From Streptomyces paradoxus (lineage in GTDB: Bacteria; Actinomycetota; Actinomycetes; Streptomycetales; Streptomycetaceae): a stretch of DNA of 64,000 bases. Numbering within the stretch: position 1 is the first letter of the stretch; each line of letters opens with the position of its first letter. Below, piece after piece: positions 24,230-32,900 of this stretch. The DNA lies in assembly GCF_014202475.1 (NCBI RefSeq), contig NZ_JACHGV010000007.1, positions 1 through 64,000 on the forward strand. Reading direction: 5' to 3'. The notes below the pieces were generated by a model. It was not told where the DNA came from and did no database searches. It was given only the letters and a program-made list of their open reading frames with translations. The position numbers and the translations under genes are program-made.

Positions 24230-25708
24230 TCAGTCCACGGGCCAGGTGTGCGCGGGCGCGTTCATATGCATGTAGTCCATGTACGTCCGGGTCATCTGCC
24301 GCAGTGCCTCCCGCCGGTCGGAGATGCCGGCCTTCTCCAGCTGGTGCACCATCTCCGCCTGCCACAGTGCGCCGTTGCGGCCGGTGACGCAGCGCTGCTC
24401 GATGATGCCGAGCAGGGGTTCGCGCCACGCGGCGTCCATGCCGGTCAGCTCCAAACCCTTGTGGGCGAGGGGCAGCAGCCGCCGCAACACCAGTTCCGTG
24501 ACCGGCACTTCGCCCACGCCGGGCCAGTACAGGCGGGCGTCGATGCCGTCGCGGGCCGCGGTGTGCAGGTTCTCCTCGGCGACCGAGAAGGACATCCGTG
24601 TCCACACCGGCCGGTCCTCGTCGACCAGGGCGCGGGTCAGGCCGTAGTAGAAGGCGCCGTTGGCGATGATGTCGGCCACGGTGGGGCCGGCGGGCAGCAC
24701 GCGGTTCTCGATGCGCAGATGCGGGCCGCTGTCGGTGACCGCGTAGATGGGGCGGTTCCAGCGGTAGATCGTGCCGTTGTGGAGGGTCAGTTCGCCGAGC
24801 TGGGGGACGCCGCCGCTGTCCAGCTCCTTCTGCGGGTCCTCGTCCTCGCACAACGGCAGCAGGGCCGGGAAGTAGCGCACGTTCTCCTCGAAGAGGTCGA
24901 AGACGCTGGTGATCCAGCGCTCCCCGAACCACACCCGGGGCCGTACGCCCTGGGCCTTGATCTCCTCGGGGCGGGTGTCGGTGGCCTGCTCGAACAAGGG
25001 GATGCGGGTCTCGCGCCACAGCTCCTTGCCGAACAGGAAGGGCGAGTTGGCCGCGAGGGCGATCTGCACGCCGGCGACGGCCTGGGCCGCGTTCCAGTAG
25101 TGCGGGAACTCCTTCGGGTCGACCTGGAGGTGGAACTGGGTGCTGGTGCAGGCGGCCTCGGGAGTGATCGTGTCGGCGTACGTCGACAGGCGCTCCACAC
25201 CGTCGACCCTGATCCGCAGGTCCTCGCCCCGGGCCGCGAAGATCTGCTCGTTGAGGAGCCGGTAGCGGGGGTCGCCGGAGAGCGCGGACTCGCTGACGTC
25301 CGACTCGCCCAGGGTGGGGAGGATGCCGACCATGATCAGGTGCGCGCCCACCGCCGCGGCGCGGTCCTCGGCGTGGTTGAGGGCGTCCCGGATGGCCTGT
25401 TCCCAGGAACCGGGGCCGCCCGCCGTCAGCTGCCGGGGCGGGATGTTGATCTCCAGGTTGAAGCGGCCCAGCTCGCTCGACCAGGCGGGGTCGGCGATCG
25501 CCTGGAGCACGTCGGTGTTGCGCATCGCGGGCAGTCCGGCGTCGTCGACCAGGTTGAGCTCGATCTCCAGGCCGACCTGGGGGCGCTCGCTCTCGAACCC
25601 CGACTCGTGGAGCATCCGGGCCAGCACCTCGAGGTCGGTGTGCATCTTCTCCCGGTACCGTCGGCGGTCCTCCCGGGTGAACACCAGGGCCGGCACGTCA
25701 CGTCCCAT
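24230..25708 (-). CDS. Glutamate-cysteine ligase family protein (GCS2-like)
   Basis: 492 aa from the ATG at 25708, with GGAGG 6 nt upstream. Conserved parts of the family-2 glutamate-cysteine ligases: VGLEIELNLVD near 48, LGRFNLEINIPP near 82, ACTSTQFHLQVDP near 190 and GPHLRIENRVLPAGPTVAD near 340. It catalyses an ATP-dependent carboxylate-amine ligation. Streptomyces use mycothiol rather than glutathione, so the product may be another gamma-glutamyl compound. It is convergent with the Gfo/Idh gene (2 bp apart) and divergent from the MFS gene at 25814. Confidence 0.88.
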   Translation of the reverse strand: MGRDVPALVFTREDRRRYREKMHTDLEVLARMLHESGFESERPQVGLEIELNLVDDAGLPAMRNTDVLQAIADPAWSSELGRFNLEINIPPRQLTAGGPGSWEQAIRDALNHAEDRAAAVGAHLIMVGILPTLGESDVSESALSGDPRYRLLNEQIFAARGEDLRIRVDGVERLSTYADTITPEAACTSTQFHLQVDPKEFPHYWNAAQAVAGVQIALAANSPFLFGKELWRETRIPLFEQATDTRPEEIKAQGVRPRVWFGERWITSVFDLFEENVRYFPALLPLCEDEDPQKELDSGGVPQLGELTLHNGTIYRWNRPIYAVTDSGPHLRIENRVLPAGPTVADIIANGAFYYGLTRALVDEDRPVWTRMSFSVAEENLHTAARDGIDARLYWPGVGEVPVTELVLRRLLPLAHKGLELTGMDAAWREPLLGIIEQRCVTGRNGALWQAEMVHQLEKAGISDRREALRQMTRTYMDYMHMNAPAHTWPVD

Positions 25709-25778
25709 GTGCCCTCCTGCGCTCCTTCGGCGGATACGTCCGCGCCTCAGCGGATGGGTCTCGTCCCAGAGTCGCACC

Positions 25779-25807
25779 TTGTCCTCGACACCGCACCCAC
25801 CTAGCCT
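25779..25807 (+). promoter_or_regulatory. Predicted promoter of a leaderless MFS gene
   Basis: TTGTCC (25779-25784), a 17-bp spacer, TAGCCT (25802-25807), then 6 nt to the GTG at 25814. No ribosome binding site precedes the GTG. Confidence 0.6.
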
Positions 25808-25813
25808 GACTTT

Positions 25814-27031
25814 GTGCCGCAAATAAACAAACCCCGAACGCACAATGACGTGCCGGGCCGCAGCAGCTCCCTCACCCGGCTCCGGATCGCCCTCACCGTC
25901 TTCTTCGCCCTCGACGGCTTCGTCTTCGCCGGCTGGGTCGTGCGCATCCCAGCCATCAAGGCGCAGACCGGCGCCTCCGCCAGCGCCCTCGGCCTCGCCC
26001 TCCTGGGCGTCTCCGCCGGGGCCGTCGTCACCATGACACTCACGGGGCGCCTGTGCCGCCGCTTCGGGAACCACCGGGTCACCGTCGTCTGCGCCGTGCT
26101 GCTCTCCCTGAGCGTCGCCCTGCCTCCGCTGACCCACTCGGCGCTCGCGCTGGGCCTGGTCCTGCTGTTCTTCGGGGCCGCGTACGGCGGGATCAACGTC
26201 GCCTTCAACAGCGCGGCCGTCGAGCTCGTGGCCGCGCTGCGGCGGCCGGTCATGCCGAGCTTCCACGCGGCGTTCAGCCTGGGCGGCATGGTCGGAGCGG
26301 GGCTCGGCGGGCTGGTCGCGGGCGTCCTCTCCCCCACGCGGCATCTGCTGCTGCTCACCCTCGTCGGCCTGCTCGTGACCGCCGCGGCGGGCCCCACGCT
26401 CCTGCGTCACGAGCCGCCGGCGCCACCGGAGCGGGAACTGCCCGCCGAGGGCGCCCCTCGCAGCCTTGACCGCCGCACCCGGGGGCTGGTGATCGTCTTC
26501 GGCGTGATCGCGGGGTGCACCGCGTACGGCGAGGGGGCCCTGGCCGACTGGGGCGCCCTGCACCTCGAACAGGACCTGCACGCCTCGGCGGGTGCGGCGG
26601 CCGCGGGCTACTCCTGCTTCGCGCTCGCCATGACGGTGGGGCGGCTGACCGGCACGACGCTGCTGGAACGCCTGGGGCGGACCCGGACCGTCGTCGCCGG
26701 CGGCGCCACCGCGGCGGCCGGAATGCTGCTCGGCTCCCTCGCCCCCACCCTCTGGGCGGCCCTGCTCGGCTACGCGGTCACGGGCATCGGCCTTGCGAAC
26801 CTCTTCCCCGTGGCGGTGGAACGCGCGGGCGCCCTGGCGGGCCCCGGCGGCGTCGCCACGGCCTCGACCCTGGGCTACGGGGGGATGCTCCTCGGCCCGC
26901 CCGCGATCGGCTTCATGGCGGACTGGTTCACCCTGCCCGCCGCACTGACCAGCGTGGCGGTGCTGGCGGGGGTGGCGGCGGTCGTCGGCGCACTGGTGGG
27001 GGCGGCCACCCGGCGCGCGGCCGGGGGCTGA
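25814..27031 (+). CDS. MFS transporter
   Basis: 405 aa from the GTG, probably on a leaderless mRNA. Twelve membrane segments, with GWVVRIPAIKAQTG after helix 1, GRLCRRFGNHR after helix 2 and a symmetrical second half (GRLTGTTLLERLGRTR). The family resembles FucP/YbjJ-type MFS proteins (GAAYGGINVAFNSAAVEL) whose ligands are mostly unknown. Divergent from the GCS2-like gene, sharing the 105-bp gap. Confidence 0.9.
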   Translation: MPQINKPRTHNDVPGRSSSLTRLRIALTVFFALDGFVFAGWVVRIPAIKAQTGASASALGLALLGVSAGAVVTMTLTGRLCRRFGNHRVTVVCAVLLSLSVALPPLTHSALALGLVLLFFGAAYGGINVAFNSAAVELVAALRRPVMPSFHAAFSLGGMVGAGLGGLVAGVLSPTRHLLLLTLVGLLVTAAAGPTLLRHEPPAPPERELPAEGAPRSLDRRTRGLVIVFGVIAGCTAYGEGALADWGALHLEQDLHASAGAAAAGYSCFALAMTVGRLTGTTLLERLGRTRTVVAGGATAAAGMLLGSLAPTLWAALLGYAVTGIGLANLFPVAVERAGALAGPGGVATASTLGYGGMLLGPPAIGFMADWFTLPAALTSVAVLAGVAAVVGALVGAATRRAAGG

Positions 27032-27130
27032 AGGGGAGGCGCTGCCAGGGGGGATGGCGGTGATCCTGGGTACCCGGGGTACGCCCGTGGTGATCACCGG
27101 GCCGTACGACGTGTACAAGGAGGCAGACCC

Positions 27131-28009
27131 GTGACCGAACAGCAGCACCCCGGAGAGCAGCACCCGACCCCGGAGTTTCCCTCGCAGGACCAGCCGCACC
27201 CCGGCTGGACGGGGCCGATGGACCCGCCCCCGGACCACGGTGAGGAGTCCTACCGGGGCAGCGGCAGGCTGGAGGGCCGCAAGGCCGTGATCACCGGTGG
27301 GGACTCCGGGATCGGCCGCGCGGTCGCCCTCGCGTTCGCCCGTGAGGGAGCCGACGTGCTCTTCACCCATCTGGATGACGAGAAGGACGACGCCGCCGAG
27401 ACCGCCCGGCTCGTAGAGCAGGCAGGCCGCCGTGCCGTGCCCGTCTCGTGCGACGTACGGGAGGAGGAGAACTGCCGGGCGCTGATCGACCGCGCCGTGG
27501 ACGAGTTCGGCCGGATCGACGTCCTCGTGAACAACGCGGCGTACCAGATGTCCCAGCCCGACGGCATCGAGGCGATCACCACCGAGCAGTTCGACCGGGT
27601 GCTGCGCACCAACCTGTACGGCATGTTCTGGCTGTGCAAGCTGGCCCTGCCGCACATCCCGGAGGGCGGCAGCATCATCAACTCCACGTCCGTGCAGGCG
27701 TACAAGCCCAGTCCGCATCTGCTGGACTACGCGACGACCAAGGGCGCGATCGTCACGTTCACGCAGGGGCTGGCGCAGATGCTGATCGAGAAGGGCATCC
27801 GCGTCAACGCGGTCGCGCCGGGCCCGGTGTGGACGCCGCTGATCCCGGCGACCCTGCCGGACACGCAGACGTTCGGCAAGCAGGCCCCCATCGGGCGGCC
27901 CGCCCAGCCCGCCGAAATGGCTCCGGCGTACGTCTTCCTCGCCTCGCAGGAGGCCTCGTACATCACCGCCGAGATCGTCAACGCGACGGGCGGGACACCG
28001 CTGCCGTAG
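27131..28009 (+). CDS. SDR oxidoreductase, general-stress (YghA/GSP39) type
   Basis: 292 aa from the GTG at 27131, with AGGAGG 8 nt upstream. A Pro/Gln-rich N-terminal extension (about 1-40) precedes the Rossmann fold: ITGGDSGIGRAVALAFAREG near 57, NNAA near 135, the catalytic Ser in STSVQAY and Tyr-x-x-x-Lys in DYATTK near 200, and a C-terminal NATGGTPLP. The extended N-terminus is characteristic of glucose/ribitol-dehydrogenase-like stress SDRs. The 99 bp upstream contain inverted CGGTGATC/GATCACCG (27058-27099). Confidence 0.93.
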   Translation: MTEQQHPGEQHPTPEFPSQDQPHPGWTGPMDPPPDHGEESYRGSGRLEGRKAVITGGDSGIGRAVALAFAREGADVLFTHLDDEKDDAAETARLVEQAGRRAVPVSCDVREEENCRALIDRAVDEFGRIDVLVNNAAYQMSQPDGIEAITTEQFDRVLRTNLYGMFWLCKLALPHIPEGGSIINSTSVQAYKPSPHLLDYATTKGAIVTFTQGLAQMLIEKGIRVNAVAPGPVWTPLIPATLPDTQTFGKQAPIGRPAQPAEMAPAYVFLASQEASYITAEIVNATGGTPLP

Positions 28010-28073
28010 CCCCCGGGGCGGCCAGCGGAAATCCCCGGGCTTCGAGAGCACTTCATGCGGCAGACTCGGCGCC

Positions 28074-28802
28074 ATGGAGACCGCCGAGTTCCTTGAGGCA
28101 CTGCAGACGGAAGGCCGGCTGCTGGCCGCGGCCGCCGAGGAGGCCGGGACCGACGCCAAGGTGCCGACGTGCCCCGGCTGGCAGGTGCGCGACCTGTTGC
28201 GGCACACGGGCGCCGTGCACCGCTGGGCCGCCGCCTACGTCGCCGAGCAGATCACCGAACGCCGCCCGCTGGTCGAACCCACCGACCTCGACGGCGCGGA
28301 GCTCATCGCCTGGTACCGCGACAGCCACCGCCGGCTCGTGGGCACCCTGGCCGGCGCCTCGCCCGGCGTGGAGTGCTTCACCTTCCTGCCCGCGCCGTCA
28401 CCGCTGGCCTTCTGGGCCCGCCGGCAGGCGCACGAGACGGCCGTGCACCGGGTCGACGCCGAGTCCGCACGCGGCGGCAGCCCGACCGGCGTCACCGCCG
28501 AGTTCGCCACCGACGGCATCGACGAACTGCTGCGCGGCTTCCACGCCCGCTCCAGGAGCCGGGTACGCACCCCCGAGCCGCGCGTTCTGCGGGTCCGCGC
28601 GCAGGACACCGGCGCGGTGTGGACCGTACGGCTGTCACCGGAGCCGCCCGTGACGACGCGGGACGCCTCCGGCGCGGCCGAGTGCGAACTGTCCGGTCCG
28701 GCCGAGGAGTTGTATCTGGCGCTGTGGAACCGGGCTCCGCTGCCGAACGCCACGGGCGACCGGTCGCTCGCCGCGCTGTGGCGGGAGGCGTCGGCGATCT
28801 GA
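28074..28802 (+). CDS. Maleylpyruvate isomerase family mycothiol-dependent protein
   Basis: 242 aa. The N-terminal MDMPI/DinB-like four-helix domain carries PTCPGWQVRDLLRHTGAVHR near 35-52 and a conserved HETAVHRVDAE near 130, both with His residues likely binding a divalent metal. The C-terminal domain (about 160-242) is the MDMPI C-terminal type. Members use mycothiol as cofactor for isomerase or transferase reactions; the substrate here is unknown. Convergent with the MarR gene, 18 bp apart. Confidence 0.9.
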   Translation: METAEFLEALQTEGRLLAAAAEEAGTDAKVPTCPGWQVRDLLRHTGAVHRWAAAYVAEQITERRPLVEPTDLDGAELIAWYRDSHRRLVGTLAGASPGVECFTFLPAPSPLAFWARRQAHETAVHRVDAESARGGSPTGVTAEFATDGIDELLRGFHARSRSRVRTPEPRVLRVRAQDTGAVWTVRLSPEPPVTTRDASGAAECELSGPAEELYLALWNRAPLPNATGDRSLAALWREASAI

Positions 28803-28820
28803 ACGGCCGCCGACGGGCGA

Positions 28821-29213
28821 TCAGCCGTCGGTGAGCATCCGCGCCAGCACCGCGCGCTGCACGGGAAGCACCTCGCCGTGCAGCGCGCGTCCCTTCGCCG
28901 TGAGGCAGACCTTCACACCGCGCCGGTCCTCGGGGCACATGCCGCGCTCGACGAGCCCCTCCTTCTCCAGCCGGGCGATCAGCCGCGACAGCGCGCTCTG
29001 GCTCAGATGGACCCGCTCGGAGATCTCCTGGACGCGGTAGGACGGCGTGCCCTTCGGCGTCCGGCACCCTGCGAGGACGTCGAGCACCTCGAAGTCGCTG
29101 GCGCACAGACCGTGGCCGTGCAGCGCACGGTCGAGTTCGCACTGCGTACGCGCGTGCAGCGCCAGAATGTCCCGCCACTGTTCCACGAGCGCCTGCTCGG
29201 CCTGCTGAGCCAT
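28821..29213 (-). CDS. MarR-family regulator of the adjacent efflux pump
   Basis: 130 aa from the ATG at 29213; an in-frame start further upstream overlaps the predicted operator and is less likely. The winged helix lies at about 35-100 (LCASDFEVLDVLAG, VHLSQSALSRLIARLEKEGL, RGMCPEDRRGVKVCLTAKGR). Cys residues flank the wing. Divergent from the DHA2 efflux gene with AT-rich palindromes between them, so it is expected to repress the pump and itself until a ligand binds. Confidence 0.93.
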   Translation of the reverse strand: MAQQAEQALVEQWRDILALHARTQCELDRALHGHGLCASDFEVLDVLAGCRTPKGTPSYRVQEISERVHLSQSALSRLIARLEKEGLVERGMCPEDRRGVKVCLTAKGRALHGEVLPVQRAVLARMLTDG

Positions 29214-29258
29214 GCGCCGCACCGTAACAGAGAACCGAGATTGTTGCACCTGAATTAA

Positions 29259-29292
29259 ATGCATTTGCATCTCATGCATACGCATGTAGTGT
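29259..29292 (+). promoter_or_regulatory. MarR operator within the efflux-pump promoter
   Basis: TTGCAT (29265-29270), a 16-bp spacer and TAGTGT (29287-29292), then 7 nt to the ATG at 29300. The palindrome TGCAT-CTC-ATGCA (29266-29278) spans the -35 and spacer, with further TGCA repeats on both sides. Unusually AT-rich for this genome. Confidence 0.7.
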
Positions 29293-29299
29293 CCCGGGC

Positions 29300-30793
29300 A
29301 TGACCTCTCCGCTCATCTCCCGCACGTCCGAAGGGCGTTGGACGCCACGGCTCTGGGGCACCCTGCTCGTGCTCTGCGCCGCGATGTTCCTGGACGCCCT
29401 GGACGTGTCCATGGTCGGCGTCGCCCTGCCGTCCATCGGCGCCGACCTCGGCCTGTCGACCTCGGCGCTGCAATGGATCGTCAGCGGCTACATCCTGGGC
29501 TACGGCGGTCTGGTGCTCCTCGGCGGCCGCGCCGCCGACCTGCTGGGCCGGCGCCAGGTCTTCCTGGTGGCCCTCGGCGTCTTCGCGCTCGCCTCGCTGC
29601 TCGGCGGTCTCGTCGACTCCGGGCCCCTGCTCATCGCCAGCCGCTTCGTCAAGGGCCTGAGCGCGGCCTTCACGGCCCCCGCCGGCCTGTCGATCATCAC
29701 CACGACGTTTCCCGAAGGCCCCCTGCGCAACCGCGCCCTGGCCATCTACACCACCTGCGGCGCCACCGGCTACTCGATGGGCCTGGTCTTCTCCGGCCTG
29801 CTCACCGAGGCCAGCTGGCGGCTCACCATGCTCCTGCCCGCCCCCGTCGCGCTGATCGCCCTGTTCGCGGGCCTGAAGCTGCTGCCGCGCACGGAGCGCG
29901 AGCGCGGCCGGGGCGGCTACGACATTCCCGGGGCCGTCCTCGGCACCGCCTCGATGCTGCTGCTCGTCTTCACCGTCGTCGAGGCGCCCGAGGTGGGCTG
30001 GGGCTCGGCCCGCACCGTCCTGTCCTTCGCCGCGGTGGCCGTCCTCCTGGCGGCCTTCGTCGCCGTCGAGCGGCGCAGTCCCAGCCCGCTGATCCGGCTC
30101 GGCGTGCTGCGCTCGGGACCTCAAGTACGGGCGCAGCTGGGCGCGTTGACGTTCGTCGGCAGCTACATCGGCTTCCAGTTCCTGGTGACCCTGTACATGC
30201 AGCAACTGCTGGGCTGGTCCGCGCTGCACACGGCCCTGGCCTTCCTGCCGGCGGGCGCGCTGGTGGCGCTGTCGGCGACGAAGGTCGGAGCCGTCATCGA
30301 CCGCTTCGGCACGGCCCGGCTGATGGTGCTGGGCTTCGCGCTGATGGTCACCGGGTACGTGCTGTTCCTGCGCATCGACCTCGACCCGGTCTACGCGGCG
30401 GTGATCCTGCCGACGATGCTGCTGGTCGGCTCCGGCTTCGCGCTGACCTTCCCGTCCCTCAACGTCCAGGCCACCAACGGTGTCGACGAGCACGAGCAGG
30501 GCATGGTCTCCGGGCTGCTCAACACCTCGGTCCAGGTCGGCGGTGCGATCTTCCTCGCGGTGGTGACGGCGGTGGTCACCGCGAACTCCCCCGAGGGCGG
30601 CAACCCCTCCCCGCAGGCCGTCCTCGACAGCTACCGGCCCGGCCTGGTGGTCGTGACGCTCGTCGCCCTCGCGGGCCTGCTGATCACCCTCACGGGCCTG
30701 CGGCCCCGCAGGGGCGGGCCGTCCGCCGGGCCGTCCGTGGTGGTCGCCAAGTCCACTCCCCAGGAGGCGGAGCGCGTCGCCGTCCGCGACTAG
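29300..30793 (+). CDS. MFS drug efflux transporter, DHA2 family
   Basis: 497 aa with 14 membrane segments. DHA2 signatures: FLDALDVSMVGVALPSIGAD in helix 1 (motif D1), QWIVSGYILGYGGLVLLGGR in helix 2, GGRAADLLGRRQVFL (motif A) and the motif C region ATGYSMGLVFSGLL in helix 5. Exports drug-like molecules with proton exchange. It appears leaderless (TAGTGT 7 nt before the ATG) and is probably controlled by the divergent MarR protein. The charged tail of about 40 residues is not conserved. Confidence 0.93.
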   Translation: MTSPLISRTSEGRWTPRLWGTLLVLCAAMFLDALDVSMVGVALPSIGADLGLSTSALQWIVSGYILGYGGLVLLGGRAADLLGRRQVFLVALGVFALASLLGGLVDSGPLLIASRFVKGLSAAFTAPAGLSIITTTFPEGPLRNRALAIYTTCGATGYSMGLVFSGLLTEASWRLTMLLPAPVALIALFAGLKLLPRTERERGRGGYDIPGAVLGTASMLLLVFTVVEAPEVGWGSARTVLSFAAVAVLLAAFVAVERRSPSPLIRLGVLRSGPQVRAQLGALTFVGSYIGFQFLVTLYMQQLLGWSALHTALAFLPAGALVALSATKVGAVIDRFGTARLMVLGFALMVTGYVLFLRIDLDPVYAAVILPTMLLVGSGFALTFPSLNVQATNGVDEHEQGMVSGLLNTSVQVGGAIFLAVVTAVVTANSPEGGNPSPQAVLDSYRPGLVVVTLVALAGLLITLTGLRPRRGGPSAGPSVVVAKSTPQEAERVAVRD

Positions 30794-30817
30794 CGCTACC
30801 GGGGTACGCCTCCGACC

Positions 30818-30853
30818 GTGCGCCCGGCGGGCCGCCTTGCCCGCCGGGCGCAC
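30818..30853. terminator. Bidirectional terminator between efflux pump and response regulator
   Basis: GTGCGCCCGGCGGG (30818-30831) pairs perfectly with CCCGCCGGGCGCAC (30840-30853), an 8-nt loop between, in the convergent gap. Confidence 0.75.
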
Positions 30854-30895
30854 CCCTGTCCGCCCCGCCGGGCTGGTCCGCTTGCGGAAGGCGGG

Positions 30896-31561
30896 TCAGC
30901 CCAGCCAGCCCGGCCGCACCAGCCCCGACTCGTAGGCGAGGACGACCAGTTGGGCCCGGTCGCGGGCGCCGAGCTTCACCATGGTGCGGCTGACGTGGGT
31001 CTTCGCGGTGAGCGGGCTGACGACCAGGCGGCGGGCGATCTCCTCGTTGGACAGGCCGATCCCCACCAGCGCCATCACCTCCCGCTCCCGTTCGGTGAGC
31101 CGGCCGAGGACGCCGGCCGCCGCCGGTTCCTTGGAGCGGGAGGCGAACTCGGAGATCAGCCGCCGGGTGACGCCCGGCGACAGCAGCGCGTCGCCCGCGA
31201 CCACCGCCCGTACCGCGCGCAGGAGTTCGTCCGGCTCGGTGTCCTTGACCAGGAAGCCGGAGGCGCCGGAGCGGATCGCCTCGAAGACGTACTCGTCGAG
31301 CTCGAAGGTGGTGAGCATGACGACCCTGACGTCCTTCAGGCCGGGGTCACCGGTGACCTGCCGCGTCGCGGCGAGTCCGTCGAGGGCGGGCATGCGGATG
31401 TCCATCAGGACGACGTCGGGTTGCAGTTCGCGGATCCGGCGCACCGCCTCGGCACCGTCGGCGGCCTCCGCGGCCACCTCGATGTCGGGCTGCGCGTCGA
31501 GCAGCGCCCGGAACCCCGCCCGTACCAGCGCCTGGTCGTCGGCGAGCAGTACGCGGATCAC
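30896..31561 (-). CDS. LuxR/NarL-type response regulator
   Basis: 221 aa from the GTG at 31561, which overlaps the kinase stop by 4 bp (GTGA). Receiver domain at 1-120 with Asp8-Asp9 and phosphoacceptor Asp54 (VVLMDIRMP), Thr in MLTTF and Lys in FLVKD. The LuxR helix-turn-helix is at about 152-212 (LTEREREVMALVGIGLSNEE, IARRL, AKTHVSRTMVKLGARDRAQL). Paired with the kinase next to it. Target genes unknown; the palindrome at 32851-32890 near the kinase start could be one site. Confidence 0.95.
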   Translation of the reverse strand: MIRVLLADDQALVRAGFRALLDAQPDIEVAAEAADGAEAVRRIRELQPDVVLMDIRMPALDGLAATRQVTGDPGLKDVRVVMLTTFELDEYVFEAIRSGASGFLVKDTEPDELLRAVRAVVAGDALLSPGVTRRLISEFASRSKEPAAAGVLGRLTEREREVMALVGIGLSNEEIARRLVVSPLTAKTHVSRTMVKLGARDRAQLVVLAYESGLVRPGWLG

Positions 31562-32802
31562 CGGTCCTCCTGTGCCGGTCCGGGAGACGTGCGGGCGGAC
31601 GGCGTCAGCGGCAGCACGGCGAGCACCCGGAACCCGCCGTCCGGGCGGGGGCCCGCCTCGATGGTGCCGCCCAGGGCGGCGGCCCGCTCCCGCATACCGG
31701 CGAGCCCGTTGCCGCTGCCGCCCGCGTCGCCCCCCGTCGCGGGCCCGTCGTCGTCCACGCGCAGCCGCAGCACGCGCGCGTCGTGCGCGAGGTGCACCCG
31801 CGCGCGCCGCGAACCCGAGTGCCGTACGACGTTGGTCAGGGCCTCCTGGACGATCCGGAAGGCGGCGAGGTCCGTGCCGGGGGCGAGGCGCGGGGGCTTC
31901 CCCTCGACGTCCACCGTGAGGCCCGCCCCCGCGGCCTGCTCCACCAGTTCGGGCAGCCGGTCGAGCCCGGGGGCGGGGGCGCGCGGCGCGGCGCCGGGGG
32001 CGCGCAGGGTGTCGAGCACTTGGCGCACCTCGCCGAGCGCCTCCTTGCTCTGGTCCTTGATCGTGGTGAGGGCCGTGCGGGCCTGCTCGGGGTCGGTGTC
32101 GAGGAGCGCGAGGCCGACCCCCGCCTGCACGTTGATGACGGAGATGCTGTGGGCGAGGACGTCGTGCAGCTCGCGCGCGATCCGCAGCCGTTCCTCGTCC
32201 GCCCGCCGCCGCGCGGCCTCGGCACGCTCGGCCCGTTCGCGGACCCACTGTTCCCGCCGGACGCGGAACAGCTCCGACACCGCCGCGATGGCCACCAGCC
32301 AGGTGGCGACGACGATCTCCTCACCCCAGGAGACGGCCGAGTCGCCGGACGGCGGCAGCCACCGGAAGAGCCAGTGCGCCACCAGGACGTGCCCGGCCCA
32401 GAGCATGCCCATCGCGGCCCAGGCCGCCCGGCGGTGCCCGGCGACGACGGCGCTGAAGCAGGCCAGGGCGACGGTGAAGAGCACCGGCCCGTAGGGATAC
32501 CCGGCCCCCAGATACACCATGACGGCGGCCGCAGTGCCGAACACCACGGCCACCGGATACCGCTTGCGCCACAGCAGCAGCCCGCAGGCCACCACCAGCA
32601 GCAGTCCTGCGAAGAGATCCAGTTCCGCCCGCTCGCCCTGCTGTCCGTGGGCGGCGAAGCCCGAACCCACCAGGACGAACACCGTCACGAGGACCGTGGA
32701 GCGCCAGGGCCACCGCGCCGCCGGGCGCTCCCACCGGTCCCACGGCGCGGGCCCGTGCCGCCACCCCGGCGGCGGGCTGCTCCGCGCGCGCTGTTCGTCC
32801 AT
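31558..32802 (-). CDS. Sensor histidine kinase, HisKA_3 type
   Basis: 414 aa from the ATG at 32802, placed 7 nt after a TAGCGT -10-like element, so probably leaderless; a GTG at 32811 is the alternative. Four to five membrane segments in residues about 35-175 with short loops and no large sensor domain. The dimerisation domain carries His213 (ARELHDVLAHS), and the ATPase domain has a short N-box region (IVQEALTNVVRHSG) and a GNGLAGMRERAAALGG lid. Such NarL-type kinases often sense envelope stress or antibiotics; the signal here is unknown. Confidence 0.93.
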   Translation of the reverse strand: MDEQRARSSPPPGWRHGPAPWDRWERPAARWPWRSTVLVTVFVLVGSGFAAHGQQGERAELDLFAGLLLVVACGLLLWRKRYPVAVVFGTAAAVMVYLGAGYPYGPVLFTVALACFSAVVAGHRRAAWAAMGMLWAGHVLVAHWLFRWLPPSGDSAVSWGEEIVVATWLVAIAAVSELFRVRREQWVRERAERAEAARRRADEERLRIARELHDVLAHSISVINVQAGVGLALLDTDPEQARTALTTIKDQSKEALGEVRQVLDTLRAPGAAPRAPAPGLDRLPELVEQAAGAGLTVDVEGKPPRLAPGTDLAAFRIVQEALTNVVRHSGSRRARVHLAHDARVLRLRVDDDGPATGGDAGGSGNGLAGMRERAAALGGTIEAGPRPDGGFRVLAVLPLTPSARTSPGPAQEDR

Positions 32803-32850
32803 ACCGGCCACGCTAGACGCCGCGCCTCCGCGGCCGCGTCACCTCGGCGT

Positions 32851-32890
32851 GGTGATCGCGCGTACTCCCCGGGAAGTACGCGCGATCACC
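32851..32890. terminator. Perfect 16-bp inverted repeat, terminator or operator
   Basis: GGTGATCGCGCGTACT (32851-32866) and its exact complement AGTACGCGCGATCACC (32875-32890), an 8-nt loop CCCCGGGA. It begins 11 bp past the TetR stop on the minus strand and about 48 bp upstream of the kinase start, so it could end TetR transcription or serve as a binding site for the two-component system. Confidence 0.6.
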
Positions 32891-32900
32891 GGCCCGGCGT

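Noticed and set aside
27051..27082. SigB/SigH-type promoter (GGGTAC) before the stress-type SDR
   Set aside because: Two GGGTAC boxes exist, but no GNNT -35 stands at 14-16 bp from either.
24230..28207. 1325-codon open frame on the minus strand
   Set aside because: Only its last 492 codons (from 25708) are the GCS2-like protein with a good ribosome binding site; the rest is the shadow of the MFS and SDR genes.
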